This document shows, piece by piece, positions 1-12,709 of a stretch of DNA of 64,000 nt (positions are counted from its first letter, which is position 1; every line of letters starts with the position of its first letter). The DNA is from Piromyces finnis (lineage: Eukaryota > Neocallimastigomycota > Neocallimastigomycetes > Neocallimastigales > Neocallimastigaceae). The DNA lies in contig MCFH01000001.1 in assembly GCA_002104945.1 (NCBI GenBank), forward strand, positions 1,825,001 to 1,889,000. Direction: 5' to 3'. The notes under the pieces are model-generated. The model ran no database searches. It saw only the letters and a list, made by a program, of their open reading frames with translations, and was not told the origin of the DNA. Both the position numbers and the translations under genes were made by a program.

Positions 1-192
1 TTTATCATTCTTATTATTTTATTTATACCAAATACACAAATATTATCTTTTGTAGAATTAATGGTAATTCCATTCTCTGCTAGATGTTATACCCTTTATA
101 TTATTATAGTAAATGCAGTAGTTAGTATTTTAGCTGAACTTTATCTCTGGCGTTGGATAACAATGAAACTTAAAAAGAGAAAATATATTTAA
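1..192 (+). CDS. P5B-type cation-transporting ATPase, C-terminal end (partial)
   Basis: An open frame enters from the left edge and stops with TAA at 190-192, giving 63 residues. It reads as one hydrophobic segment, then FVELMVIPFSARCY, a second membrane span (TLYIIIVNAVVSILAE) and a basic tail ending KLKKRKYI. The pattern ELxxIPxxxR, then a span with VNAxVSIxxE, matches the last transmembrane helix of P5B ATPases (ATP13A2/ATP13A3/Ypk9), which are lysosomal or vacuolar polyamine and cation pumps. The catalytic DKTGT core would lie outside the window. The family assignment comes from recalled similarity in this short tail only. Another polytopic membrane protein is possible. Confidence 0.6.
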   Translation, partial: FIILIILFIPNTQILSFVELMVIPFSARCYTLYIIIVNAVVSILAELYLWRWITMKLKKRKYI

Positions 193-1014
193 AATATTTA
201 ATTCCTTCTTTCATTTAAATATAAAAAAAAAAAACAGTTTATAAAATATAAAATAAAGTATTGTATTTCTTTATTAAAATATTAAATTGTTATGCCTATA
301 ATATTCCTAAAATAAATAAATAAATAAATAAAATAACAAAACATAATTTAAAAAATAATTAAAAAGAAAATTTAATTAATACAATAAATATATTATTGCA
401 TGGTACATTTAGAATTAAAAGAAAAAATTTTTTCCATTAAAATTTTCAATAATGGAGGACATTTATTTCTACTATTTTAATATTTATATATATATGAATA
501 TAAAGTGAACAAAAGTATATGAAATAAGAAATAAAAAATAAAAAACGTTTATATAATTTTAACATAAATTGTAAAAAAAAAAAAACGTTAAATATGGAAT
601 ATTTATATTCAATTATTAATGATGATTCTATTAATTTGTTAATAAAGAAAATAATAACGATACAACACAAAATTTCCTAAATTAATAATGGAAAAGGAAA
701 ATAAAAAAATCTAATTGATAATTGATATAATTGATATGAAATATTAGTTAACAAATATTAAAGAATGTAATAAATTATTTATTTATTGTTAGAACATGTG
801 AATTACTAATACATTATTAATTACTTTTCCAATATATTCTAAGAATATTTATAAACAATAATTTTAATAATTTAATTAGCCACATTTTGTAGTATAAATT
901 TATTCAAATTTCCATTAATTAACTCAATGTAGTTATTGTTATAAATGTAATTACCACAATTAATATTAATAAAATTTAAATAATTATAAAGCCTAAATTA
1001 ACAACTCTTAAAAT

Positions 1015-1045
<31 letters not shown>

Positions 1046-2914
1046 TCTATTATTTATTATTGTATTGTTGTATTGTTAAATTTTTTTCATTTTTCATTTT
1101 ATTTTAAATATTCCTAGTTATAGGAGACAATTTTAATTAAAAAACAAAAATACCGCTAATTGATTTATATATCCAAACATAAAAGGACAATTAGAAATAT
1201 TTAATTAAAATTTAATTAAATTTAATATAAATTATAAGTTATAAAAATCTACATCTTAAATATTAATTATTGATTAAACTTTATAGTCATTCATAATTTT
1301 ATAAATAATAAGGTTTTTGTTCAGGTAACTAGTATATATGAATATCTAAGTTATAAAATGATTTATAATGAAAAATGACATTGTTTTATTAGACTAATGG
1401 ATATTAATTATTACATAATTAATGATATGATTAATAATAAAAGAAAAATTGAAAAGAAAAACTTAATTATTTAAAATTTTTAAAAAAAAAAAGTTGAAAT
1501 TCAAAAATATATTTTATATTAATTATCGTAAATTTTGTTAACTAAAAATTTACCTCCCTCCATTTTCCATTTTAAGTCAGTGATTTGCGTAGATTTACTA
1601 AAGTGTCTTTCTTATTTAATATAATAATATATTTATATAAATAAAAAAATAATTATTTAATAATTAATTAATATTATTATTAAATTATGATTAATTTTTA
1701 TTATATAATTTTCTAAATAAAAACTATACATTATTGTAATACAAAATAAATAGATGAGAAAACTTTAAATATTATACTTTTCAATAATAAAATTTGAAAA
1801 ATTAATTCTTTAAATTTATGTATTAAATTATCCAAAAATTTATTATTGAAAATATTTCGATAAATATAATCATTTACTATATATGAAAAGACAAAAATTA
1901 TCTATCTATATCTATACTAAAATGAAAAGAAAATATTTTTAAATTTAATAAAAATATCCTAATATAAAATAAAGTAATTATTATAGTGTTTATATAACTT
2001 ATTAAAAGAATTATAAGTGTATACAAGTATTGATATATAATTCAAATAATAATTTTTGAATTATTCACTATCAAAATTAATTCCATCATCTATGATTCAT
2101 AAAATTAATTAATATTTTTTACTTAATAAATAAGGTTTTATTTCTAATATGACTTATAAAAAAAAGTAAATTTTAATTTATAATAAATAGTAGAATTATA
2201 ATTTTGATTGATTGAGTCGTTGAACAATAAAAAAATTATTAAATTTTTATTAAAATATAAATAATATAATTATGCAATTATTATATTTTAAAATTCAAAA
2301 AAAAAATTTTTTTTTATTATAAAAATAATATTTTTTTCCACGATTTTTTTTATTTTTAGTAAATAAGAAAATATAATAGTTAACTCTTAATAAGAGTTAC
2401 AATATATATAATAAAATAATATATTTAATAATTTTTAAAATATAATTATTTTTTTCCTTACATCTACTTACATATTTATATTTAAAATATTAATCATTAA
2501 AAAGAAAAAAAAGCTTTTTGTAAAATAGCTTGTATAATAACAATTAAAAAAAGAATTAACTTTTGTAAATATATTTAAATATACATATAAAAAGGTATTA
2601 ATTCAATAATATAAAATAATTGAAACTATTAATTACTTTAAATTAACTTTTTATTATCTCTAAAAAAACTTATATTTATATTAAATCTTTTTTTTGATTA
2701 TAATAAAACAAATTTCAAATTATTTATATTCAATATTTTATTTAATAACAATAACAATAATTAATTATTTAATCACTCATTAAAATTCTCAATTAATTTA
2801 TTATTTTGAATATACTGGGAAAAAAAATAAAAAATAAAAAAATAGTAATATTTTTATTTCATATACATAATTATAATAATATTTAAAAAAAGTTGAAAAT
2901 AAAAAAAAATCAAA
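193..2914. other. Intergenic region
   Basis: No credible coding region: every frame is short and made of Ile, Asn, Lys, Phe and Tyr codons expected from random AT-rich DNA. A tetranucleotide (ATTT)n run lies at about 1014-1046. The final few hundred bases are presumably the promoter and 5' UTR of the GH30 gene, but I see no recognisable TATA or operator site against this AT background. Confidence 0.6.
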
Positions 2915-4756
2915 ATGAAAACTTCCTCTGCTATTATGATATCTTTAGCCTTAGTTGCTAAAGCTTCTGCTGACTGTTGGTCAGAACGTCTTGGTTATAA
3001 ATGTTGCTCATACTCAACTGAGGTTATCTACACTGATAATGATGGAAAATGGAGTATTGAAAATAATGAATGGTGTGGTATTGTTAGTAACTCAGCATCA
3101 GCAAATTGTTGGGCTTCCAGATTAGGATATCCATGTTGTAAGAATAGTGATGTACCTATTGAAATTGATAGTGATGGTATCTGGGGTATTGAAAATAATG
3201 AATGGTGTGGTATTGTTAGTCATCAACCTAATTATTCGACAACTACAACAAATGCACCAAAGCCAACCCAAAATCCACAAAGACCAAATAAACTTTCAAA
3301 AACAGATATTACTACAGGTGTTAGACAAAAGTATGCTTCAAACTTTAATAATGGTGAATTCCAAGGTTTTGGTACTAGTTTCTGTTGGTGGGCTAATAGA
3401 CTTGGTTATTCCGATATCTTATCTGAAAAGAGTGCTACTGCCTTTTATGATAAAGAAAAAGGTTTAGGTCTTACCATTATTCGTTATAATATTGGTGGTG
3501 GTGATAATCCAACCCACGATCACATTACTAGAACTGATTCAAACATGCCAGGTTATGCTATTAACCCAAGCAACAATGGTGGAAATTATCGCTGGGATTA
3601 CAATTGGAATAGTGATGCTAATCAAAGAAATGCTTTAATGAAGGCATTAGCTAAAAACAGAGATGAAATTATTGTTGAAGGTTTTTCAAACTCTCCACCA
3701 TACTTTATGACTAACTCTGGATGTTCAACTGGTAACTTCAATGCTGGACAAGATAATCTTAGAAGTGATGCCTATCCTGCTTTTGCAAAATATCTCGCTG
3801 ATGTTGCTAAACACTTTAAGCAAAGTTGGGGTGTTACCTTCCAAAGTATTACACCAGTAAACGAACCATTCACCAGTTACTGGGGTGCCAATAGTAACAA
3901 GCAAGAAGGTTGTCACTTTGACCAAGGTAATTCTGAATCCAAAATTATTATTGAACTTTCAAAGGCTCTTAAGCAAAAAGGTCTTGGAGATATGCAAATC
4001 AGTGGTACTGATGAAACCTCTATTGATACACAAATTGATTCCTTTAAAAAATTAAGTAGTGAAGCCCAAAGTATTGTCACTAGACTTGATACCCATACCT
4101 ACGGTGGTTCTAAACGTGATGAATTAAGACTTCTTGCTGAAAATAATAGAAAGAATCTTTGGATGTCTGAAGTTGATGGTTCTGGTACTGAAGGTACTAA
4201 TGCTGGAGAAATGGGAGCTGGTTTATGGCTTTCTAATCGTATTATTACTGATTTGAATGGTCTTAGAGCCTCTGCTTGGATTTTATGGCAAGTTGTTGAT
4301 AATCACATCAGTAAAAATGGTTACAATGGTAAAAAGGATAGTGGTATGGTTGATATTAACAAAGGTTTCTGGGGTGTAGCTGTTGCCAATCATGATACCA
4401 ATGAAATTATTCTCACTCAAAAGTATTATGCCTTTGGTCAATTCAGTAGATACATTCGTCCAGGATACCTTATTATTGGTTGTTACAATAATTCTGTTGC
4501 TGCCTATGATAAGAAGGGTAAAAAACTTGTTATTGTTCAAACCAATACTGCTGGTAGTACCAAAACCATTGATTATGATTTATCTGATTTCCACAGTGTT
4601 GGTTATAAGGTAAGAGTTATTAGAACTAGTGGTTCTATTCAAAATGGTGAACACTGGGCTGAACTTGAACCAATTGTTCCATACGGTAAAGGTTTTAATG
4701 CTGAATTAAAGGCTAATTCCGTCACCACCTTTATTGTTGAAGATGTTGAATGGTAA
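2915..4756 (+). CDS. GH30 glycoside hydrolase with two N-terminal fungal dockerins
   Basis: Secreted, probably cellulosome-bound glycosidase of 613 aa. Residues 1-19 form a signal peptide. Two fungal dockerins follow at about 20-57 and 64-101; each has CW-x-LGY-CC and [11 protein letters not shown] Thr/Pro/Asn linker runs to about 130. The GH30 (beta/alpha)8 domain starts near 140 with [14 protein letters not shown]; Glu317 in PVNEPF is the expected acid/base and Glu419 in LWMSEVDG the nucleophile. A C-terminal beta-sandwich runs from about 515 to 612. The CWWAN start and the [13 protein letters not shown] segment resemble GH30 subfamily 5 endo-beta-1,6-galactanases, so arabinogalactan side chains are the likely substrate; the subfamily call is from memory. 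The start ATG sits in a purine-rich AAAAATCAAAATG context. The gene is intronless, unlike most neighbours, and uses more C-ended codons. Confidence 0.92.
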   Translation: MKTSSAIMISLALVAKASADCWSERLGYKCCSYSTEVIYTDNDGKWSIENNEWCGIVSNSASANCWASRLGYPCCKNSDVPIEIDSDGIWGIENNEWCGIVSHQPNYSTTTTNAPKPTQNPQRPNKLSKTDITTGVRQKYASNFNNGEFQGFGTSFCWWANRLGYSDILSEKSATAFYDKEKGLGLTIIRYNIGGGDNPTHDHITRTDSNMPGYAINPSNNGGNYRWDYNWNSDANQRNALMKALAKNRDEIIVEGFSNSPPYFMTNSGCSTGNFNAGQDNLRSDAYPAFAKYLADVAKHFKQSWGVTFQSITPVNEPFTSYWGANSNKQEGCHFDQGNSESKIIIELSKALKQKGLGDMQISGTDETSIDTQIDSFKKLSSEAQSIVTRLDTHTYGGSKRDELRLLAENNRKNLWMSEVDGSGTEGTNAGEMGAGLWLSNRIITDLNGLRASAWILWQVVDNHISKNGYNGKKDSGMVDINKGFWGVAVANHDTNEIILTQKYYAFGQFSRYIRPGYLIIGCYNNSVAAYDKKGKKLVIVQTNTAGSTKTIDYDLSDFHSVGYKVRVIRTSGSIQNGEHWAELEPIVPYGKGFNAELKANSVTTFIVEDVEW

Positions 4757-5572
4757 ATGAAGAAATAAAAGGAAAAAAAATCCTCTTACCTATCTAAAAA
4801 AGAAATGAATTTATTTCATTTTGGAAAAAAAAAAAATTTACCATTTCAATCTTATCATTTAAATTTATTATTAAAATTAAAAAGTAGATTTTTTATATAT
4901 ACATAAAAATTTCTTTATTTGTTGTTTATAATTGTAAAATATCTGATGAAAATAAATAAAATTTAAAAAAAAAAAAAAATTGAACCCAAGTATAGGATGT
5001 AATAAAATGAATTTTATAAATTTTTAAATAGCTTTAAAAAGGTATTTGTTAAAAAAACTTGATATACTATAGCAAAGATGTACAATGAGTAAAAAAAAAA
5101 TTTTTTTACACTATAGTTTAATTTCTGTATGGTAAATTATAGTTAATGAAATTAGACTCAATGGAGTATCTTTATTTTTTTTTAAAGATTTTATTACGAT
5201 TGAATATATATATTTATAATGAATAACACTTGGTGTTAAAAAGAAAAATGTTTCATAAACAAGAGACATAAGAATGATTCAAATAATAATAATAAAAAAA
5301 AAAAAGAAAAAGAAAAGAAAATAATGATTATTTATTTTGTTTATTTATTAGAATATTAAGTATAAAAAAAAAAAAGGCATGCTATTATGTATATTCAAAT
5401 TATAGTACACCAATAAAGCGTATCAATTTTAAATATTAGCGTACTGTACCATTTTAAAAGCCATATAACAATATAATTTTATATATATATATATTGATTT
5501 TTTTCTTGATAATTTATTCTTCTAATTGAATAAGCTATATTTTTAATAAATAAATAATAAATATAACCATCA

Positions 5573-5605
<33 letters not shown>

Positions 5606-5887
5606 TTTTTTTTTGAACATTTATGGTCACATAATTTTATTTATCTATTTCATATATTTATAAATACACGTGACTAGTTTATAAAAACATAAACATGTAT
5701 TAAAAGTGTTGTAAACGTAATGTCTACGTGTTGTAGAGATAGTAATTTTTATTTATTTTATTTTATATGGTTCCATGGCCTTATATCTCATTATATAACT
5801 GTAACTTTTATAATGTAACTTTTTCTCTTTGTTAGCCTTTTTAATAAAATTATTTATTTCCCAATTTTATTTTTTAAAAAAATTTAA
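4757..5887. other. Intergenic region downstream of the GH30 gene
   Basis: No gene seen. AATAAA-like polyadenylation words occur just after the stop codon. A(n)/T(n) tracts and a short (ATT)n run near 5577-5603 are the only structure before the retroposon. Confidence 0.55.
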
Positions 5888-5898
5888 ACAGTTCTCTA

Positions 5899-5902
<4 letters not shown>
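5888..5902. repeat. Target-site duplication, left copy
   Basis: ACAGTTCTCTAAGCT directly precedes the T-tract. The identical 15-mer recurs at 6481-6495 on the other side of the inserted element. This is the signature of target-primed retroposition. Confidence 0.9.
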
Positions 5903-5950
<48 letters not shown>

Positions 5951-6480
5951 TTCCGAGTGCATTTCTCCCATCGATCAGAGTTAGCTCCAATGGTGGTTCT
6001 TAGAGAAACGTTGGCTCATTCCTATTGCTAGGTGGTTGTGACCCTCCTGGTCTGTCATACTGTTTCTTCAGCTTCGACGCTCACTTAATCCATGTACATT
6101 AGATGCATGTCGTTGTACGATATTTCACAACTACAATGCTAAGCCTCTTATAGTCAATTTGATCACGTGTCAACCGCCCCCTAATGTTTACACTTAAATT
6201 GATTAAGGAATATTATGTGTTTTTGGCATAGCCTAAGTCACCACTTATTAAGTTCTAATTTGGAATGTACCATGTACACTAGACCCTCTCAGGCCGGCTA
6301 GACGAGTGTTATTATCATAGTAGTAAATTAGAAAGTTCATTTATACTTACCTGAATATCATAACCCAACCCATGGCAAACCCAGTGGGAAAATCCACAGG
6401 CACTGACATCTGCGGGGTCGAACCAGAAGCCTTATGTATGCTAAGGAAACGCCTTAACAACCAGGATAAAAACTGGAACG
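5902..6480 (-). mobile_element. tRNA-derived SINE-like retroposon
   Basis: A 533-bp block (5948-6480) of clearly higher GC than everything around it ends on the left in a 45-46-nt T-tract, which is the poly(A) tail of an element transcribed from the minus strand. It is flanked by a perfect 15-bp direct repeat. Read on the minus strand, the 5' end (6480 downward) contains an A-box-like TGGTTGTTAAGG, a 5-bp stem with 7-nt loop (CCTTA, GCATACA, TAAGG) like an anticodon arm, and a near-perfect B box GGTTCGACCCC. This order and spacing match a tRNA-derived pol III promoter. About 450 bp of unique body follow. No open reading frame is evident, so it would be non-autonomous and depend on a LINE reverse transcriptase. 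The perfect duplication and long tail suggest a recent insertion. Confidence 0.85.
6414..6464 (-). promoter_or_regulatory. Internal RNA polymerase III promoter (A and B boxes) of the SINE
   Basis: On the minus strand the A-box-like word CCTGGTTGTTAAGGC occupies 6464-6450 and the B box GGTTCGACCCC occupies 6424-6414. The spacing is close to that of a tRNA gene. The anticodon-arm hairpin sits between them, but the residue before the would-be anticodon is C rather than U, and the T-stem has a mismatch, so this is a tRNA relic and not a functional tRNA. Confidence 0.75.
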
Positions 6481-6495
6481 ACAGTTCTCTAAGCT
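6481..6495. repeat. Target-site duplication, right copy
   Basis: Exact copy of the 15-mer at 5888-5902, immediately adjoining the 5' end of the retroposon. No mismatch was found by eye. Confidence 0.9.
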
Positions 6496-7802
6496 AACCT
6501 TTAATTTTTTATTAAAAAAAATTTCTATTTTTAAATAGAATTAAATTAAGGTCACATGAAAATCAAATACTAACCTTTTTAATAATAATTTTATAAAAAA
6601 ATGGTAATAGTAATGAAATGGTTGTACCAATGAAATTAAAGCATTGGCAATTTTTAAAAATTAAAAATTTTAAACTTTTTAATTTCAAGTACAATAGTAA
6701 TATATTATGAGCAAAAGCAGTAGCATTTCAATATAGAAATAAAAAATTACTATTTTTGATTAATTTGGGATAAATACTTTTTTGGAGGGAATAAAAAATA
6801 AAAAAAGTAGCTTTTTTAGGTAACATAATTGTAAATAATTATTATTGTTTATAATACAATTTCTTTATTTCCACTTTATTTTTTTTTCATTCATTATGTA
6901 TAGATTACATCATGATAAAGTATTTTTTGATGACACAATAAAATGTTATTAAAATAATAAACTAATAATGATTTATATTTAATACATGTCATAAAATGAA
7001 TATTATATGTTATTATTATAAATAAAGTTTAAATAATACTAAAGCAAAGGAAAAAAAAAAGCATGACAAATTTAATACATTAATTCTCATACAGCTTTTT
7101 TTTTTTAAAAAAAAAAAAGCGTGTTAACCTTAAATTATTTCATGATTCATTCATCTTACCTAAAGATTTAATACGATTAAAAAACTTAGAAAATTCTTTT
7201 TAAATAATATTTATTAATAGCAATAAAGTTTGTTTTGGTTTTATTCATAAAATAAAACAATATTAACAATAATAATAGTATTTAAAAAAAATTTAAAAAA
7301 AAAAAGTTTATAATTTTAATAATTATTATTATATATAAAGAATTAGATTAATTAAATGAATTTTTTTTTTTGAAAAGTATTTAATAAAACACGGATTTTA
7401 AAATACATTTTTTTTCTTTATAGTGGAATCTAATACGTAATATCATATTAATTATAAATTATTTTTGTTTTATTTTAACCTTTTTTTTTTTTTGTAATAA
7501 AGTTTTTATATTTAAATTTTATTAAAATGTATTAAATTAAAATTTATAATGATTTTTAAAGTCATATCTGAGTTTAGAGTTTAACTTTGTTTTATAAAAA
7601 AAAAAAAGATTTTAAACTCTATTTTTATTTTAATAGAAAAAAAGAACAGTACTTAAAGTTTATCTATGTATGAAAAACTAGATTATCGATTTTATCTGAT
7701 GTAATCAGTAATACTTTTAAATCAATGACTTGTTATAATAATGCATTTAATTATAATTTAAAAAATTTTTTTGATGCATTTAATCCATTAAAATCAATAG
7801 TC

Positions 7803-7833
<31 letters not shown>

Positions 7834-9501
7834 AAATATTGAGAAATTGATGATAGTTTTTCATTATAAGTATTTCCTTTTTTATAACTTTTACAAAAAG
7901 AAGGTAACTTAGTAGTAATAAGAAGAAGATATGTACTACAATAATAATAATAATAATTAATTAACCCATAAATTTTAAATTAAAGGTTAAATTAAACCCA
8001 TCATTTTGATATTAAAAACCTAAAAAAAAGTTCCACAACCAAATTTTTTTTTTCTCATAATAAACTAAAAAGCATATTAAATTTTTTCTCTTGTAGAAAT
8101 TTCTATGACTAATGTGTGACCCTTTTTTTTTAAGCAAAAAAGTTAAAAATTGTGCTTATGATTAGATCTCAATATACGCCATATCAAATAATTATATCAT
8201 GGTATTAAATAACCATATTGAATTATAATGATGATATAATGATAGTAAAGAAAAAAAAGTAATATTTTTTATTAATAATTAAGACTCTTTATTTTTAGTT
8301 TTTTTTATATAAACTAAAAATAAAGTTGAAGAAAAATCAAGGAGTTTTTTTTGTGTGTAACACTTTTTAAAAAAAATATTATCATAAAATATTTATTTTT
8401 TTTTGTTATTTTTTTAGTATTTCTCCCCTGTTTTTTTTATTTTATTTTTTTTCTATTATTATTTGTGGAAAATATAAAAAAAAAATAGAAAAAGTAGTAA
8501 ACATTCTAGACTTCAAATTTTTGTTACAGATTGGATAATCATGTAACATTGAAGGTAATCCATTGCCATACTTTCCATTAATAGCTTTAACTTTTACTAA
8601 AATAAAAAAAGTAGAAAAAGACAATTATATTATTTATATTTAATATTAAATAAATAGTTAAATAATATAATTATCTTTTTCTACTTCAAGAATCCTCCCG
8701 ATTATATCTTTTTTTTTTTTTTAAAAAAAAGCTTGTTATGATAAAGAAAGAAAAAGGTTAAGTCTATTTTTTTTGATATCATTTTGGAAAATGGAAAAAA
8801 TAAATTCATATATATATTATCCATATAATAATAATAAATTCATATATATTAAAACACAAATATTTATAGTAACTAATATATATAAAATATATTATTTATA
8901 TATAATAATATGTTATATGAATCTCTATAATAAAATATATGATATCACTTATGATAATATATTGAATAATATAAAATTTAATATATTATTATATGTTACA
9001 CATTATATTATTATTTAATTATAATTTTACAAAAAAGTTAATTTTTTAATTCAAGGAATTTTTTATTTTCTTTTTTTTTTAAATTTTTTTGTACATTTAA
9101 GCTGAGATTAAATAATAATATATTAGTTTACATTGTAATATATACCATATAAAATAAACATTACAGTCATAGAATTTAGAATTTAATAGATAAATATATA
9201 TTATATGTACTTAATATATTACAGTATAAACCTTATATATTAATAAATGGATAAAGAAAAAAATATTTTTGGTGAGTTTTAAAATTTTGATGTTATAAAA
9301 TATAAAAATTTGCAATTTTTTTTTTTTAAAAAACTATTTAAAGTGATAAAAAGAACCTTTTTTTTAATTTTTTAATTTTATATTAAATTTATAGTTTTAA
9401 TAAATAATTGAAAAAGTAAACAAATTTATTATAAAGTCAAAAGAAATAATTAATTAAAATACTTGAAAAAACACTTTAACAAAAAAGAAAGAATAATAAA
9501 A
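6496..9501. other. Intergenic region with T(n)A(n) palindromes
   Basis: No supported gene. Several T-tract/A-tract junctions form perfect hairpins, at about 7094-7120, 7802-7831 and 8709-8729. A 60-codon minus-strand frame at 8442-8624 has a short stretch of more protein-like composition (AINGKYGNGLPSMLHDYP) but no recognisable family and no good start or splice context. Confidence 0.5.
7094..7120. repeat. Perfect T(n)A(n) hairpin
   Basis: GC, eleven T, twelve A, GC, followed by GTGTTAAC. It is an uninterrupted palindrome and the clearest example of a T-tract/A-tract structure that recurs in many spacers of this window. Confidence 0.7.
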
Positions 9502-9744
9502 ATGACTGGTGCTATGTACAAGATTAGAGATTCTGATGAACTTGAAGAAATTATGTTAAATTCTACAAAGAATTCACAAATTTGCAATTCACAATCTGAT
9601 TTACTTAGTTTTCTCTCACCAAAAATTCTTATGAGAAGAAATGCAGTAAATGAAGACGAAATAAGAAAGGCCATAGCTCATTTAAATATAAATGTTAAAA
9701 GAAATACTGGTATATCTACTTCTTCACCTGTGGTTGCTGTTTAA
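9502..9744 (+). CDS. Small hypothetical protein (80 aa)
   Basis: The frame opens at 9463 without an ATG; the first ATG (9502) follows GAATAATAAAA, the A-rich context seen at other starts here, and gives 80 residues. The product is mostly polar, with an acidic helix-like segment (SDELEEIMLNSTKN), a central SDLLSFLSPKILMRR and a C-terminal STSSPVVAV. It has no signal peptide or membrane span. Codons include TAC, AAG, GAC and CTT, more protein-like than random AT-rich frames nearby. The gene stands alone, with several kilobases of non-coding DNA on either side. I do not recognise a family. It could be an intact single-exon gene or the only recognisable exon of a longer gene. Confidence 0.45.
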   Translation: MTGAMYKIRDSDELEEIMLNSTKNSQICNSQSDLLSFLSPKILMRRNAVNEDEIRKAIAHLNINVKRNTGISTSSPVVAV

Positions 9745-10431
9745 GTAAAATAAGTGATAGAGTTGTTACTCTGGTTCAACATTATTTCCTTTTGAAGATA
9801 CTGTAGAGTACGGTATATAATAAAAGAAATAATTTAGTTTTTTTCAAGAATTGAAAAAGTGTAATATAGAATACCTCATAAACAATTAGTAATATCTTAA
9901 TTATTCCATTCCATATCTTATTCAAAATAATACCTAATAATATATCGTTATTATCAAAATTTGTAAGAAAAATAATACAATTATTGTATTATAATACCAA
10001 GTTACAAACATCCAAAATTATTTTTATCTATCAAAGGGTTATCCATAAATAACAGAATACATTATGATTATTATAAAAAATATAAAAGATATTTTTTAAA
10101 AAAAGAATGAAAATAACATTTAATATTCTGTTAATTATTTATTTATAGAGCTTTATTAGTTTTTTATATATTAGTTTTTAGAATGAAATATTTTTTTTCT
10201 CATATTTATTTCCATTATTTATTCATATTTAAAAAAATAAATAAAATTAAAATCAAAGAATTAAAACAGTAGAAATACTCTTTTTTGCAGTAATAAGTCA
10301 TTTATAGTGTTTGTAAGGTTTTCTAATTTTTTTTATAATTTAGTTTTTAAAGTTTGTCAATATTTAATTTAGTTATGATAAATAATTTAAATATTTTTAT
10401 TTCTAAATTTCTAATAATATTAATGAATATT

Positions 10432-10605
<174 letters not shown>

Positions 10606-11162
10606 TTTCGAATAATAAATTAATATATTAAAATGGGAATTAAAAACAAAACAAATTAAAAATGATAATACTAAAAAATTATATTAATCTATTACAAATT
10701 AACTTTAAATTTTTTTTTTCCTTTTGGATAAAAAATAAGCATAATTAGTATTAATATTTTTTATATGAAAAATATTGAATGAATAAAAGAAAAACAATTG
10801 TTAATTTTGTTCTTTATTTTTTAAAACAATAACAAAACTATAATATTGTTATATCGATCAATTTAAGAATAAAAATTTAAAGTAATGTTCTTATTTTCAA
10901 GATACGAAAAAAAATCAATTAATATTTATTATCCTTTTTATAAAAATACAGAAAAGATAAAATATAATTTTTATAATAATATATTATTTTTCATTTTTCA
11001 TTTCATTTTATTTTATTTTAATTTTTTTTTTTTTTTTAAAAAAAAAACCTTAATTGCAAAGATAATATATACATCTTTTTATTTTATTTTTAAATTTTTA
11101 TTCATGACTCAATATTTGTAAATAAATTAGAATGAATGTTGAATATAATACTTAAAATTTAT

Positions 11163-11193
<31 letters not shown>

Positions 11194-12541
11194 TTTAATA
11201 TTAATCATAAGAACAAATTAATTAATATAAGGAAAAATTAGTATTATACTTTTTTAATTAATGTTGAAAATGTTTATACTACAAACATTATGTCATTGTT
11301 AAGAAATAAAAAGTAACTTTTAATATTGAAAGGTTTATAAAATATTGTATTATAAAACTATAAATTTGTATATTGAATAAGAGAACTTTTTTTTTTGAAA
11401 AAAAATCTTTATTCTTTTAAGCATTTAAAATTATATTATTAATCCTTTTTTTTAATATCTTGAAAAATATGTATTATATATTTATTATAGTTATATTACT
11501 ATTATTTAATTTGTAATAAGTTATACGGAAAAAGAGTGTTGACTTTTTTATATAAAAGATTAATACAAGAATTAAAAACTATGATGGAAATTTTTAAAGT
11601 AAACATTTTATTATAATATTAATTAATTTTCTGATATTAATTAATTATTAAAATATTAAAAATTTAATTTAAATTAAAAATTTTAATATTTATTTTTATA
11701 ATTAATTTTAATATTATATAATTAAAATTTTAATGTATATGTATAAAAAGGAAAAATAATTAAAAAAAAGAAAATCTTTATTCCTCTTTTATGGGAGAGG
11801 AACTTTTTAAAATCTAAAAGGTATTGCTATAACTAGTGATTTCTTATATGAATTTTTTATATTTTAATTATTTATTATTTATATTAAATATAAAAATAAT
11901 ATAATAAAACAAAATAAGATTCTAGTTGAAACAATTCTTTACCAAATATAGAATGATGATATTATTATAATTTATAATAAAGTTATAAATGGAATCTTTA
12001 TTTTCTAGTTTATTCTTTTTTTTTTTTGTACTCTGTTAATATTCTTTTCTTATACAGTTAAAATGTAAATACAGAAAAAAAATAGAATAATTTTCCATTT
12101 TTATAATAAATAAAATTCTAAAACATTTTGTTTTTATATTATTATCTGATAGATTAAAATACACAATGGTAAACATTTTTTTTTGAGTTAATATTGTGAA
12201 AATGTGAACAAAAAATTACATTACTAAAATTATATAAATATAAAACATTAATATTGAATTATTATATTTACTTTAAAGACTAACAAATAGAATTTAACTT
12301 AAAAAAAAAAAAAGAATGTGTTTTATATAATTCTCAATAAATTTTCATATATTAAAAAAAAAAAAAAAAAAAAACTAAAAAATGTACATAAAAATAATCA
12401 ATAGTACTTAATATTATTGAATTAAAATATTTTTAATATTATTAGTATGAATTTTTTTACTAATAATTAAATAAATATATATATTTAACTGAACTTTTGG
12501 TTGGAATTAATAATATGAATATGAATATTTAATCTCCAAAT

Positions 12542-12709
<168 letters not shown>

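Noticed and set aside
6400-6480. Functional tRNA gene on the minus strand
   Set aside because: B box and anticodon-like arm are present, but there is no acceptor stem pairing, U33 is replaced by C and the T-stem has a mismatch. It is better explained as the tRNA-derived head of the SINE.
8442-8624. 60-codon minus-strand frame with a protein-like core
   Set aside because: No family, conserved neighbour or convincing splice partners; the ends are Phe/Ile noise. It could be an exon relic but cannot be supported.
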